Source of the DNA: Bryopsis sp. KO-2023
Taxonomy: Eukaryota > Chlorophyta > Ulvophyceae > Bryopsidales > Bryopsidaceae
Reading direction: 5' to 3'
Assembly (NCBI GenBank): GCA_030272585.1
Contig: BSYQ01000009.1
Coordinates: forward strand, 1,426,001-1,490,000
DNA length: 64,000 bases
Made by a program: the position numbers and the translations under genes
The notes under the pieces: generated by a model
What the model was told of the DNA's origin: nothing
Databases searched by the model: none
Seen by the model: the letters and a program-made list of their open reading frames with translations, nothing else
Shown here: piece after piece, positions 13,001 through 23,118 of the stretch
Numbering within the stretch: position 1 is the first letter of the stretch
Layout: each line of letters starts with the position of its first letter

Positions 13001-13724
13001 GAGAGACCTGTCAGTCCGATGGAACATGTGGTGAGAGCTTTAGTGTGTTTGTTAAAAATTTACCTGCAGCTTACCCTATATATATGTATGGAATGTGTTG
13101 GCTGAAATTTTGATTTTCCTTTGCCTTCCACAGCCTCACCAGATTCGTCAGAAAATGGAGGAGGGGAGCAGGTAATGCACTAGCATGCTATCTTACAAGG
13201 TGGTGGTGGTGGTCTGTGAAGATTCAGGCCACCCCCCAGAAATATCTAATTGAATTCTTGCAGTGTTGAAATGATTATGTGTATTGTGGGGATGTTCTTC
13301 CAGAAACCACTATCGTTTGTCTTTGTTGCAGACTTTTGAGAGATCGGGTACACCAGAGGCCACACCAGAGGTTGCATCAGGACCTGCAACAGAGGTTTCA
13401 CCAGAGGCTACACCAGAGGCTGCACCAGAGGCTACACCAGAGGCTGCACCAGAGGCTGCACCAGAGGCTGCACCAGAGGCTGCACCAGAGGCTACACCAG
13501 AGGCTACACCAGAGGCTACACCAGAGGCTACACCAGAGGCACCAGGACCTGCAACAGAGGTTTCACCGGACGCTGCACCAGAGGTTGCAACAGGATCTAC
13601 AACAGAGGTTTCACCGGACGCTGCACCAGAGGTTGCAACAGAAGCTTCACCAGGACCTGCACCAGAGGCTGTGCAAGAGGCTTCACCAGGACCTGCACCA
13701 GTGTCTGCACCAGAGGCTGAATGA
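10034..13724 (+). CDS. Secreted modular cysteine-rich protein with Pro/Glu linkers (17 exons)
   Basis: Exons: 10034-10085, 10177-10320, 10635-10951, 11090-11114, 11262-11321, 11401-11475, 11562-11636, 11730-11798, 11887-11961, 12060-12134, 12224-12292, 12380-12454, 12559-12633, 12736-12804, 12956-13030, 13134-13171 and 13332-13724. The phases close exactly, giving 586 residues. A signal peptide spans exons 1-2 (FVLAVVLLLSVVLAE). A Gly-rich then Pro/Glu-rich linker follows. Eleven consecutive phase-1 exons each encode one 20-25-residue module of three types: A (NEDCEGIETCGSDGTC), B (CATECCKPADCTGEGETC) and C (CPTECCKPEDCTVEGETC), in the order ABCABCABCAC. Type A has four cysteines, B and C six. 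The last exon is a low-complexity EATPEAAPEA tract to the stop. I do not recognise a named domain; an EB-like or wall-protein cysteine module is a loose comparison. The protein is probably extracellular, disulfide-bonded and O-glycosylated. Confidence 0.85.
13350..13720 (+). repeat. Tandem coding repeat, PEA-type (CCAGAGGCT unit)
   Basis: Imperfect 12-bp units (acaccagaggct / gcaccagaggct) encode (T/A)PEA repeated many times, and a longer unit (ACCTGCAACAGAGGTTTCACC) recurs within it. It forms most of the last exon of the cysteine-module gene and is likely length-polymorphic. Long frames on the other strand here are by-products. Confidence 0.85.
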
Positions 13725-14988
13725 GCATTCAAAGGAGTCGATAACCTTTCCAACACTTTATCATAATATGGCAGTAACACCATCACCTATAACTTGTGAT
13801 CTAAAGCAAATCAAAATAAAATAAAGCAAAATATTAGCTTCTGAGAGAGGCTTTTCTTTTTGCACTAGTTTCAAATTTTGAAGATGTTGGGGTATTTTTG
13901 GGGTTTGGTCGACCCCTTGTTTGCTCCTGATGTTGTTTCCCCAGGTTTCCTGGTTTTGCACTTTTCCATGTATTTCGTGAGTTTGCTCAGAGCAAACACT
14001 TACCTGGTTTTTTATTAAGGACTTTATTAGCATCATTATTTTCGTTTTTGCAAAATATATGGTCGATTTGAATGCCTATGACAGCCGAAGTGATCATCAG
14101 CTTGGATCATCCTGGTTCTGGTAGATTTGAATCATTTTGCATACCTCTGGATTTATTTTAAGAAAATAATATGGACATGTAAGATGATGACTGCAGATAA
14201 ATTTTGGAATGGTGAAATTATGTGTGCTTCAACAATTGATGTACATAAATTGGTGCTGCATGTACCACCCTAGGGACCTGTGATACCTTGAGTAGCATGA
14301 GATGAGCAAACCCCCCATATACCCCCCCCCCCCCCATATGCACTCGCTCAACAGAACTCCAATCAAGAATTAGCTGGTCTTCTGCACATGGGAACATGTT
14401 TTATGCTAGCTCTCCTATCCTGGGTGGGCTTCTGGTTCAAAAAAAGTTTGGGTTTGGTTGCTCACATGCTGCACAAACCAAAAAAAATAACACTCAAACT
14501 ATTAACTGCGAGCACAGTACCCACGGTAGACTGGTTCATAGATCAGGAACATGCAAAGCCTAAAATCTCTTCCTCAATATCCATGCTCGCACGTAGCTAC
14601 GTATTTTTCTATGGAAAGATAAACGATATGAAATGATTTCAATCTCACGGTGAGCTATCATCACTGAGAAAGGTTGGTTGTGCCAGCCTTTGTCTGCAAC
14701 AAATCATAAAAGTTCTGTCTTTTCCTGTGCAAACCATAACGCTCACAGGACCAAGTTTCCCTCGACCTGATTGCACTAGATTTCTTGGGGATGTTCTTGC
14801 TTTGACCCCCCCACGTGGCTGTGCGGATGGGACAAGTGCTGCCATGTCAAATCGAAATCAATTGATTGTAGCCATCGTTCCTCCCTTTCCGGGCAGGATA
14901 AGAGGCGCCTTCAGCTGTTTGCTTCACCAAAGGGGAACCAGTCTTTTGGGTGTCGACAGGAAGTAGGAGAAAATCGACATCGACCACC
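13725..14988. other. Gene-free stretch between the two secreted-protein genes
   Basis: Begins with the 3' end of the cysteine-module gene (AATCAAAATAAAATAAAGC near 13,808) and ends with the 5' region of the FAS1 gene. A C-homopolymer run lies near 14,320. Nothing else is recognised. Confidence 0.4.
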
Positions 14989-17950
14989 ATGGCTCGCACA
15001 ATCGGAATTTGCATAGTGCTGGCTCTAGGTGGGCAAAGTAGTCCGAACCACCGATCGTTGTTCCCCCAGAGGAAGCATTGGCTGCGTTTCGCGTGTCGTT
15101 GCGGCTAGGTTTCCTGTGCGGTGATCTGATCGTGTACTAAGCTCCTTCTTTCTTGTTGAGAGACTGACAGTTGGCTGTTTCTCTGTGGGTTGTGATCAGC
15201 GTTGAGCGTGGCAGTAGCGCAAAATGAAGGTGGTGGAGTACCGACGGCGCACTCTTGCGAGATTTCTGTTTCTTCGCTGGATCCCGTCGATTTTGTGAAT
15301 CGGGCTCTTGGTGGCGATGTTGGTTGTGTGGATATGGGCGACAAGTCGAGCTGCTGTAACAAGGTCAGTCCCCTCGATCGTGTATCTGACTATTAGATTC
15401 GATCAACTGTCTAGTCCATGCAGCTGGAAGGGAAAGAAAAGGAGTCGCTTTGATCAATCGAGTTTGGTTTCGTTTGCGGTTGCAGCTTCGAGGGCTCTTC
15501 GGATGGGACGGACCTGCGTCTTTGTGTGAGTGCCTTTTTCCCAGCAGTTCGATACGTTCAGGTTGATATTTGTTGTCACCGCAATGTGTAATTAAATTGT
15601 GTTAATACCCCAGGCTTGTGCAATCGTGAATTCTACTCTGCATTGGTGTTTCGCTTGCCTTCTTCGAACGATGTGGATGCTCAGCGCTATTCCGAGATGT
15701 GAGTTTGCATTGGCCCTCATTAACTATGCTTATAAGCATCTGGTTAAGGGAAAGTATCAAATCCAGGTATAATTTAGAAACTGAATGACTGTTTTGCTTG
15801 CTGCTCTTACTTACAGGCTTAGCGGGTGTGATATTCCAGTTCTGGGAAAAACCAAGTGCCCAGGTACAACGGAGGAATACCAGCCAGAGCCTTTGGCCGA
15901 GTCGCAGGTTTTGGGTGCTCTGCTTCTTGCAAGGGCGGTTTCTGGTGGATCTGGTGGAGGCAGAGGTGGTGGCAGCAGTGGTGGTGGTGGAAGTCCACCA
16001 CCTCCACCTCCTCCTCCTCCTCCTGCTGCTCCTGTCCCACCAAAGCCTCTTCCTATTGGAGGACCAGCTGGTAATGGCCCACCTCAATGAATAATAGCTG
16101 TGTCAAGCGACGCTTGCAGCACTTTCCAGTGATTGAGTAATTGAGTTCAATTTTATCATCGGTAAAAATCATTCTTTCTTACTCTTTCAACAAGATAGAG
16201 AATGTCCTTTAAATTCAGGATTGTAGCATCTTGGAAGAATATCCATGTTTTGACGTGTTTTTTTGGATTGCAATGTAGGTAAGGCTGCCAAGCCAGTGAT
16301 TTTCAAGACTGCTGCTCCTGCTGTTGTGGTGCCCACGACGATGCCAGCCCCTCCACCCCAAAAAGTGGTAATTGATGAGCCTAAACCTGCCCCACCTCCA
16401 CCACCTCCTCCTCCCCCTCCTGCTTCCCCACCTCCTCCTGCTTCTCCAACTCCTCCACCTCCACCTCCTCCTGCTCCTTTGCCTCCAGCACCAGTTGCTG
16501 CAAGGCCAGAGCCAAAGGTGTCAGGTGCCCAAGCTAAGTCAACTGGAGCTTATGCCCCAGCAAAGGCCACTGGTTCTTTTGTTCCTGCAAGCCCTGTGGA
16601 GAAACCTGAAAAACCAGCTCCAGTTGAAACTCCGGAGAAGCCTGCTGAGGTTCCAGAAGAGAAGCCTGAGGCTCCAGCTGAACAACCAGAGGAGGTTCCA
16701 GAGGAGCAGCCTGAGGGTCCAGTGGAGCAGCCAGAGGAGCAGCCCGAGCAACCAGAGGAGCAGCCCGAGCAGCCAGAGCAGCAGCCAGAGGAGCAGCCCG
16801 AGCAGCCAGAGGAGCAGCCCGAGCAACCAGAGGAGCAGCCTGAGACTCCAGTTGAGCAACCAGAGGAAACTCCAGAGGAGCAGCCCGAGGAAACTCCAGA
16901 GAAACCAGTACGACAACCAGGCACTGTTTCTTCTGTTCATATGATAGATGCATTGATGTGTATGCATGGAAGATCATTAACCAATGGCTCTGATTTTTGC
17001 AGGCATTTGAAAGGTCGCAAGAAGCAGATGGTATGTGAAATTGTGGAGGTTATCCTGAACTGCGATGTTCTGTTGAGACTATCCTTTTTTTCTTCCTTTG
17101 TAGCTAATATGTTTTCTTTACTTTGATCTTCACATTGAAGCAGGTGGTGATGGTGACTGCACATCAGTTGCTGATCTGGTGGCATCAAACCCTGAGCTGT
17201 CCACATTGAAGCAACTTGTTGATGTGAGTATTGCATGCGAAGCCACCACTTAAATATCTTGTTCTGCTTGTTTTTATCCTGTATTCATCTCTGAGGATGG
17301 TGGGAACCTCCCCACATTGTGGCTTAGAGCATTTTAAAGAAATCCAATAAGAAGCTATGTTTTTTTTGGATAGAGGGGGTGGTTCTTGACAATGTTGTGT
17401 GTTTCTTCTTTTTTGGTAGGCTGCTGGAATTGGTGGATCCCTTGGACCGGATTTTTCAGGAACTGTGTTCGCACCTAATAATGGAGCTTTTAGTAACTTG
17501 CTGACCAAGCTGGAGTTGGATCTTGCGATTTTGCTTGACGAAAGGAGCAAGGATCTTGTTACCAAGGTCATACCAAGGACAGACAGAAATCATTTTATGC
17601 TTTTCAAAAGAGATTTTTTTTTTGGAGCAATCTTCTCAGTGTGATAACCATGTCTCTGTGTTTTTTGCCACCAGATTTTGCAGTTGCATGTCGTCCCAGG
17701 TCAGGTGCTGAAGGCTGATGCCTTGACTGGTGGCCAAACCTTGAACACTCTGCTGGGAGGTTCAGAAACTCTTGCAGTGACTGCAGATGGAGGAGTGCTG
17801 GTGTCTGGCCCAGGCAATGAAAGCGCCGCCAAGGTGGTTGCAGCTGATGTCGAGGCCTGTGGAAGTGTCGTGCATATTCTTGAAAATGTTCTTGTCCCCA
17901 GCCCAGAAGTTTCCTCTCAAGCTGGTTTTGATTTTGGCCTCGCGGGGTGA
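14989..17950 (+). CDS. Secreted LTP-like (8-Cys) - proline-rich - fasciclin (FAS1) protein
   Basis: Ten exons: 14989-15028, 15200-15363, 15486-15525, 15614-15698, 15817-16070, 16279-16907, 17003-17030, 17144-17223, 17420-17566 and 17675-17950. The phases close, giving 580 residues. A signal peptide covers about residues 1-20 (ICIVLALALSVAVAQ). Residues about 33-124 hold eight cysteines in the order C, C, CC, CLC, C, C with a final CDIPV...KCPG, the plant lipid-transfer-protein pattern, though the spacings are longer. Then come a Gly run, polyproline and a PEEQPEQ stalk. Residues about 414-575 form one FAS1 domain: TVFAPNNGAF, a DLVTKILQLHVVPGQVL H-box, GGQTLNTLLGG, and ADVEACGSVVHILENVLVP. 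The protein is likely wall- or matrix-associated and adhesive. No C-terminal GPI-type hydrophobic tail is seen. A shorter paralogue lies at 54,734. Confidence 0.9.
16640..16905 (+). repeat. Coding repeat of EQPEE / EQPEQ units
   Basis: Imperfect 15-21-bp units (ccagaggagcagcccgagca) encode a Pro/Glu/Gln stalk in exon 6 of the FAS1 gene. Long leucine-, serine- or arginine-rich frames in the other registers are by-products. Confidence 0.85.
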
Positions 17951-18670
17951 AGATTCTCTTCTCCAATTCCATCCATCCATTTTATATGTGATGTATGCTC
18001 AAGGGTTGATTTTTCTTTTTGTGGTCGGAATGACAGAGAATGGGTGTGTTTTCAGATTAGGTTTCGTGAGAGTTGAAAAAGAAATAATGTAGGGGATTGG
18101 TGAGGTTAATCGCGACCAGCCACTGACTGTTTTGCATGGGACATTCGGAACCCCTGCCAGAAAAAAACAAGGAAAAAAAAGAGAACAAGAAGAATGTCTT
18201 GTTTTCATAACAAAGAAAAGAGTTGTTTGGTTTTGTTGATATTTTTTGGGAGTGGCGGGCTTTTCTTTGGATTTATGGTGCTGATAAATTGCTGACTGCG
18301 TATTATTTTTTGGCATGGGAGATGCCTTCTTCCATAGATGGGGGTCATGACGAGTTATTGCTTTAAATAAAAACACTTTCAAAACATCTTGGAGCATCCT
18401 GTTGAATTATTCCACAGTCGTTCAAGAACGCAATGTATCTGTGCATGGGTATGTACTGTATGTGTGCATGGGTATGTACTGATGGAACAGGATGTGATCG
18501 AACGATGAAGCTGACACCAATATGTTGGGAGTACAGGGTCCATTGCCAAATTTTTTATGATTCTGTAACTTCACAGAACACACCACCTGTGCTAGTTCCC
18601 CACTGTGCTAAATTCGTAACATTCCCCACCTAAGCAGTTTGATCGTATAGCCGCCTCCGTTCCTGCATAT
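17951..18670. other. Gene-free stretch after the FAS1 gene
   Basis: 3' flank of the FAS1 gene with a possible AATAAA at 18,366. A short tandem duplication (tgtgcatgggtatgtactg, twice) lies near 18,440-18,482. No gene is seen. Confidence 0.4.
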
Positions 18671-19458
18671 CTTGTTCTTTCCCAAGACTGTTAACTGCAC
18701 AATGAGCTATTGTGAAGCGGTAGGAAAAATCCTTCCTTCCAATCCTATATAACGATTTGACGGACCATCTGCATGATGCAGATGCAACACAATCGATCAA
18801 CACTCCATCATGCAATGAAAAACTGGTTTCAAGAATCCTTGCAAACAGCAAAGGCCCCTGTCCCCTTGTTTCTGATTCAGAATTGGGGGTTGATTTCGAG
18901 ACCAACCCCCTCCAAAATGGAAACAATGCCGTCTTTTTCCTTTTCTACCTTCACATTTTCCCTCTCAAATTTCGCTCAGTGACCTACAAAAAAACAACTC
19001 ACCAAAGCGATGTAAGTAAAAAGAATGATCCTTGTCGTTCCCAGAAAAAAACATCCAATATGCTTCCTACAAAGCCACCTTGTCTTCCTTAAATACAAAC
19101 AGAAAATATCTGTTGGTGGGAAGTTTTGTCTTGGGAGTCTGTTCTGTTTTACCGAGTCCCACTAGGATATGGAAAGACAAAATTCCCCACCCATCCCCAT
19201 GGGTGTGCAAAGTGCAAGCAAACATCTTGAAAATATGTACGCCAAGCCGCCAACACACAATAAAACACTTAAGCGGGGCTTCTATTGAAAATGAACGTGG
19301 TGAGTAGGGTTCGACCGTTGTGCGTCAATCCTAACCCTGACCGTGAGGTCGGATCATTGGCCCGACACGATTATATACTGGTGCACACACGTGTGCTGAC
19401 AGTTATTAATGAATATTGAGGATACGTGGTTTCAACGGCGCAACTGGTCGTGAAGCCT

Positions 19459-19531
19459 GCCCCGGTTGCGTTGCTGGCCACGCACCCGTTCGTTATAAGG
19501 GGGGACGCCAGTTCGATTCTGGCCCGGGGCA
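19459..19531 (+). tRNA. tRNA-like gene, copy 1 (Asn-like GTT by spacing; identity uncertain)
   Basis: A 73-nt cloverleaf: acceptor GCCCCGG/CCGGGGC (7 bp), D stem GCGT/ACGC with GG in the loop, anticodon stem CCCGT/AAGGG with one G-A mismatch, five-base variable loop, T stem GCCAG/CTGGC with loop TTCGATT, discriminator A. Canonical spacing gives the loop TCGTTAT and anticodon GTT (Asn), but position 33 is C instead of the near-universal U. A shifted loop would give TAT (Ile). A T-run (Pol III terminator) follows at once. It could be a real tRNA or a tRNA-derived repeat. Confidence 0.6.
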
Positions 19532-19794
19532 TTCTTTTTAACACCACTTTTTTCCCCAACCCAACCAGCCAGACTCAAAAGCATCAAGGAAAAGATAAAA
19601 GTGATTCGTTGAGCTCAAAGTGAGTAAAAAAAGAACACGCAATTAAGGATCAAATCTGCATATCAACCTCTTTTCCATTGTTGGACGCAATGCTAGACAC
19701 AGGAGGCATCGATCCGCTCTTGCTGCTGGATTTCCCCTCACACCTAAAGAATAGCACGTAGAATCGTAGAATTCTAATTTTAATCATTTAGATG

Positions 19795-20090
19795 CTACAA
19801 ATGTGTCGCATGAATTTCACAGCACGAAGATTACCCAACGTCAGCGAGGGCAGCCGTCGACCGGATAGGAAAAATCACAGTATCCACGCATCAATACTTC
19901 TCGTCAAAACTCCGGTCGTAGCGCCGTGCGTTATGCTGTTCCGGTATATTCCACGCGAAAACTTAACGAATCAATTCTCTTGGCTCGTAAGCGGATCATA
20001 CCTGAAATCCGTCGAACAAATCCAAACGCACGTTCTTGTTACGCAATCCCAGGGATAATTCATTTCGCGAACCGTTTGCGGCGGCCTAAA
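19795..20090. other. Conserved block of the segmental repeat (paired with 60,375-60,670)
   Basis: About 290 bp starting near TGAATTTCACAGCACG and ending near ATTTCGCGAACCG. It is much better conserved between the two copies than the surrounding sequence, with only scattered substitutions. A frame reads through both copies, but the differences include replacement changes and one copy ends earlier. I could not match it to U1, U2, U4, U5, U6, SRP or RNase P RNA from memory. Candidate structured RNA or regulatory block. Confidence 0.4.
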
Positions 20091-21060
20091 AACAAATTCA
20101 AGTTTGAGTTGCACCACTGCGTTATCTTTACAAGTATTCATTTGTTTCTTCTCTGATAACGTTATGAGTTTTGTGTCCTTGGTCCGCTGTTGATTGTGGG
20201 GTGTTTTTGAGTATAACTTCGTTTTACGCTGGTTATCAAGTGTTTGGTGGTGAGCATACTATGGATCCGATCACGATCAGATCGGTCTCCGATCAACCGG
20301 GAGACCGATCATGATCGTGATCGGCCGATCACCGATCTGATCGGTCGCCGATCAAGTCTGCGATCGGCCGATCATCGATCACGATCGGCCGATCATCGAT
20401 CACGATCGGCCGATCATCGATCACGATCGGCCGATCACCGATCTGATCGGTCGCCCAACCTGATCGGCAGTTTTTGATCGGCCTGATCGTGATCGGCCGA
20501 TCAAAAACTGCCGATCAGGTGCCGACAGGGTGCGACGCTTGATCGAGATCGTGATCGGGATCGGAGCTGCCGATCAGATCGGTATCATGATCAATTGATT
20601 CCGATCATGATCGGTCCCATAATCAATTGATCGGTCAATTGATCGGTCCATCACAAATGCCCACAAGTCACCACCCGAAAGTGTTTCTGGAGGTGTAAGG
20701 ATTCGAACCTAAGACCTCACTGACTGGAATCAAGCAAATCAACGCTTGGACCACCCTGAACCACGATCACTAGGTTCTCCGTGTTATTATATACCTCAGT
20801 TTGTCGGACTGACTGATCAGGAAAATAATGACACGGAGCACACTCTAACCGTAGCTCAGAGTGGTCTAAGCGTCGATTTGCTTGATTCCAGTCAACGAGG
20901 TCCTAGGTTCGAATCCTTACACCTCCAGAAACATCTTCGGGTGGTGACTTGTGGGCATTTTCGTAAGACCGATCAATTGACCGATCAATTGATTATGGGA
21001 CCGATCATGATCGGAATCTTAAATTAAATTCCGATCAATTGATCCATGGCCGATCATGGT

Positions 21061-22127
21061 CATACTAGGGATCCGATGCCGACATGTCGGTCATCGATCA
21101 AACCGATCTCCGATCAAGATCGGCACCTGCGATTTCCGATCAAATCGATCATCGATCAGATCGGTCCGATCAAACCGATCACCGATCAAAATCGGACCGA
21201 TCACAAAAATCGGTCCGACTTTTCCGATCAAAATCGGCCGATCACCCAATTCTGCCTCGGAAACCAGATCGGATCGGGATCGGGATCGGCGTTTTCCGAT
21301 CAGATCGGATCTGCCGATCACCCACCGATCCCGATCCGATCATGATCGGAAATCGGGTGACGCACAAAGTAACCCCCGCAGGGTCCCCAGAACCCAAGGG
21401 AACCGAGTGGGATTCGAACACCATACCGCACGATGCCGAGTCATCTACACTGAGCGCTAAGCCAAGTGGACCACGATGATTCTGTGGTTGTTGCAATAAT
21501 ATACCCTAATTTCACAGAATTACAAACAGATTAAGGTATATGATCGCAACAGCCACGAAATCATCGTGGTCCACTTGGCTTAGTGCTCAGTGTAGATGAC
21601 TCGGCATCGTGCGGTATGGTGTTCGAATCCCACTCGGTTCCCTTGGGTTCTGGGGACCCTGCGGGGGTTACTTTGTGCGTCACCCGATTTCCGATCATGA
21701 TCGGATCGGGATCGGTGGGTGATCGGCAGATCCGATCTGATCGGAAATTTACCAAATTCACCGACTTCGCGCCTTTCATACCGATCATGATCGGTTCTCC
21801 CCGATCATTGTACCGATCAAAAAAAAAACGCCGACTTTGATCGGCCGACTATTCCGATCACAGCTCCGCGCCTTGATCGGATCGGGATCGGGATCGGCCG
21901 ACGCCGTTCTTTGATCGGATCGGTCGCCGATCTCGATTAATCGGTCCGATCAAGACACCGATCACCGATGATCGGCACCGATCATGATCGGTAAAAAAAA
22001 AAAAAAAAAAAAACCGATTATTTTTGTATCACCCTATAATAGACATTAGTGAAAATCCGATCCCGATCCGACCCCGTTTAGACCTATTTTTAGCAGGCCG
22101 ATCATTGCCTATCATATCCCTAGTATG
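21061..22127. mobile_element. hAT-like palindromic element, inner copy nested in its relative
   Basis: Ends are CATACTAGGGAT and ATCCCTAGTATG (inverse matches with small differences inside). The perfect 8-bp duplication ATCATGGT lies at 21,053-21,060 and 22,128-22,135. Length 1,067 bp. The body has the same GATCGG-word arms and the same poly(A) block near the right end as the outer element, but a different tRNA-like core: an inverted pair at about 21,345-21,500 and 21,555-21,735, with a B-box-like GTTCGAATCC at 21,621. The core includes a GACCCTGCGGGGGTTACTTT stretch shared with the 465-bp family. Insertion into a relative's arm is direct evidence of mobility. Confidence 0.88.
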
Positions 22128-22346
22128 ATCATGGTCGGAGCTGATCGGATCAACGGCCGATCAATCGGCGTTTCACCGATCTTGATCGACCGATCACGTG
22201 CCGACAGGTCGCGACGCTTGATCGTGATCGTGGTCGTGATCGGAGCTGCCGATCAGATCGATAATCGGAAGCCCGATCCCGATCACGATCAGGCTTTGAT
22301 CGGCCGATCACGATCATCGATCAGGTTTTAATCGGCCGATCACGAT

Positions 22347-22811
22347 CAGAGATAGGACTTGGGCCAAATTTTTGGTCCGACTCCGGTCCGGTCCGGTTAC
22401 GGTCGGGTTACGGTCACCGTACTACGGCCGTAACTCCGTACCGTAACCGGAGTAATATGTTGTTTTTACGGTACGGAACAGGTACGGTATAACTACGGTA
22501 GGCCCTAAATCACCGTGAAGTAGCGTGGTTCAGTGCTAAAGCGTTAGGCTGCAGTCAGTAGGGTCGCGGGTTCGAATCCCCCTGGGTTCCTTTGGAATCG
22601 CGGGACCCTGCGGGGGTCACTTTCTACGGTTTACGGTTGTTACGGCCGTTACGGTCGTTACGGTCCGGTACGGAGCGGTACGGAGTGGTACGGTGCTACG
22701 GTTACGGCCGTAAAAGTACGATTTTCTGACGAAAATTGTACTCCGGTTACGGTCCGGTTACGGTGGTTACGGTCCGGTTACGGTGACCGTAACCGTAAAG
22801 TCCTATCTCTG
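22347..22811. mobile_element. 465-bp hAT-like element with tRNA-like core (CAGAGATAGG family), copy 1
   Basis: Ends are CAGAGATAGGACTT and AAGTCCTATCTCTG, exact inverses. The 8-bp duplication ATCACGAT lies at 22,339-22,346 and 22,812-22,819. The arms are built of TTACGG/CCGTAA words. The centre holds a tRNA-like module with an A-box-like TAGCGTGGTTCAGTGC, a B box GGTTCGAATCC at 22,569-22,579, and GACCCTGCGGGGGTCACTTT after it. It sits in the right arm of the outer CATACTATGG element. Non-autonomous. Confidence 0.9.
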
Positions 22812-23070
22812 ATCACGATCACGATCATCGATCATGATCGGTAAAAAAAAAACAAAAAAAAAACCGATCATTTTTAGAATCATGTGGAACGAGATCGTGT
22901 CAGGTCAGATTAGTGAAACGACCTGTCCTGACATCGAAAATGGACGGCCGATCATTTCCGATCACGTCCATAGTATGGTGGTGAGAGCGATACAAATGGG
23001 CAGTTGAGGTTGATTTTTCGATGGTGGAAGCTCTGGAGGAGTATCTGCCTGTGAATGTGTACACAAGGAA

Positions 23071-23118
23071 GATCATCCCGAAGATCATCCCGAAGATCAT
23101 CCCGAAGATCATCCCGAA
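23071..23118 (+). repeat. Four tandem 12-bp units in the first vWA exon
   Basis: GATCATCCCGAA occurs four times in a row, encoding repeated IIPK. Normal vWA helices do not need this run. It begins with a GATC word, like the arms of the element next door, but the unit differs. Confidence 0.85.

Larger units (their letters stand above)
18671..20246 (+). repeat. Segmental repeat, copy A (carries a tRNA-like gene)
   Basis: Blocks of this segment recur at 56,160-57,420 and 58,454-60,868: a block starting CTTTCCCAAGACTGTTAACTG, the tRNA-like block, a CTGCATATCAACCTCTTTTCC block and a well-conserved block at about 19,795-20,090. Similarity is high but with small indels. Copy A stops at the target duplication of the palindromic element at 20,255. 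No protein is supported; frames shared by the copies carry both silent and replacement changes. Confidence 0.8.
20255..22977. mobile_element. hAT-like palindromic element with tRNA-like core (outer copy, CATACTATGG family)
   Basis: Ends are CATACTATGGA and its inverse TCCATAGTATG. An 8-bp duplication GTGGTGAG flanks it (20,247-20,254 and 22,978-22,985), as expected for hAT superfamily insertions. Without its two nested insertions it is about 1.18 kb. The arms are dense arrays of GATCGG/CCGATC words forming many local palindromes (e.g. CGATCATGATCG). The centre is a large inverted repeat whose two arms each carry a tRNA-like module with B box: GGATTCGAACC on minus near 20,699 and GGTTCGAATCC at 20,906-20,916. 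A poly(A) run inside CGGT(A)nCCGATCATTTTT lies near the right end. No transposase is present, so it is non-autonomous. Confidence 0.88.

Noticed and set aside
16534-16977. Long Ala/Leu/Ser-rich frames opposite the EQPEE repeat, and similar ones opposite the PEA repeat
   Set aside because: Repeats without stops in one frame generate open frames in the other registers. The sense frame has splice and domain support.
19371-19559. Small protein frame MPRARIELAS... antisense to the tRNA-like gene (also at 56,241, 56,749 and 59,210)
   Set aside because: It is the complement of a cloverleaf and is conserved only because the tRNA-like sequence is; a common false gene call.
19795-20090. Spliceosomal or SRP RNA gene in the conserved block
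   Set aside because: None of the diagnostic motifs of U1, U2, U4, U5, U6, SRP or RNase P RNA that I know were found on either strand.
20244-21460. Frames rich in Arg/Ser/Asp-Ile-Gly (e.g. SADHRSRSADHRSR)
   Set aside because: Direct translations of the GATCGG word repeats; not protein-coding.
20264-22340. CRISPR-like or satellite array from the regular GATCGG words
   Set aside because: The spacing is irregular, there are no unique spacers, the host is eukaryotic, and terminal inverted repeats with target duplications explain it as transposable elements.
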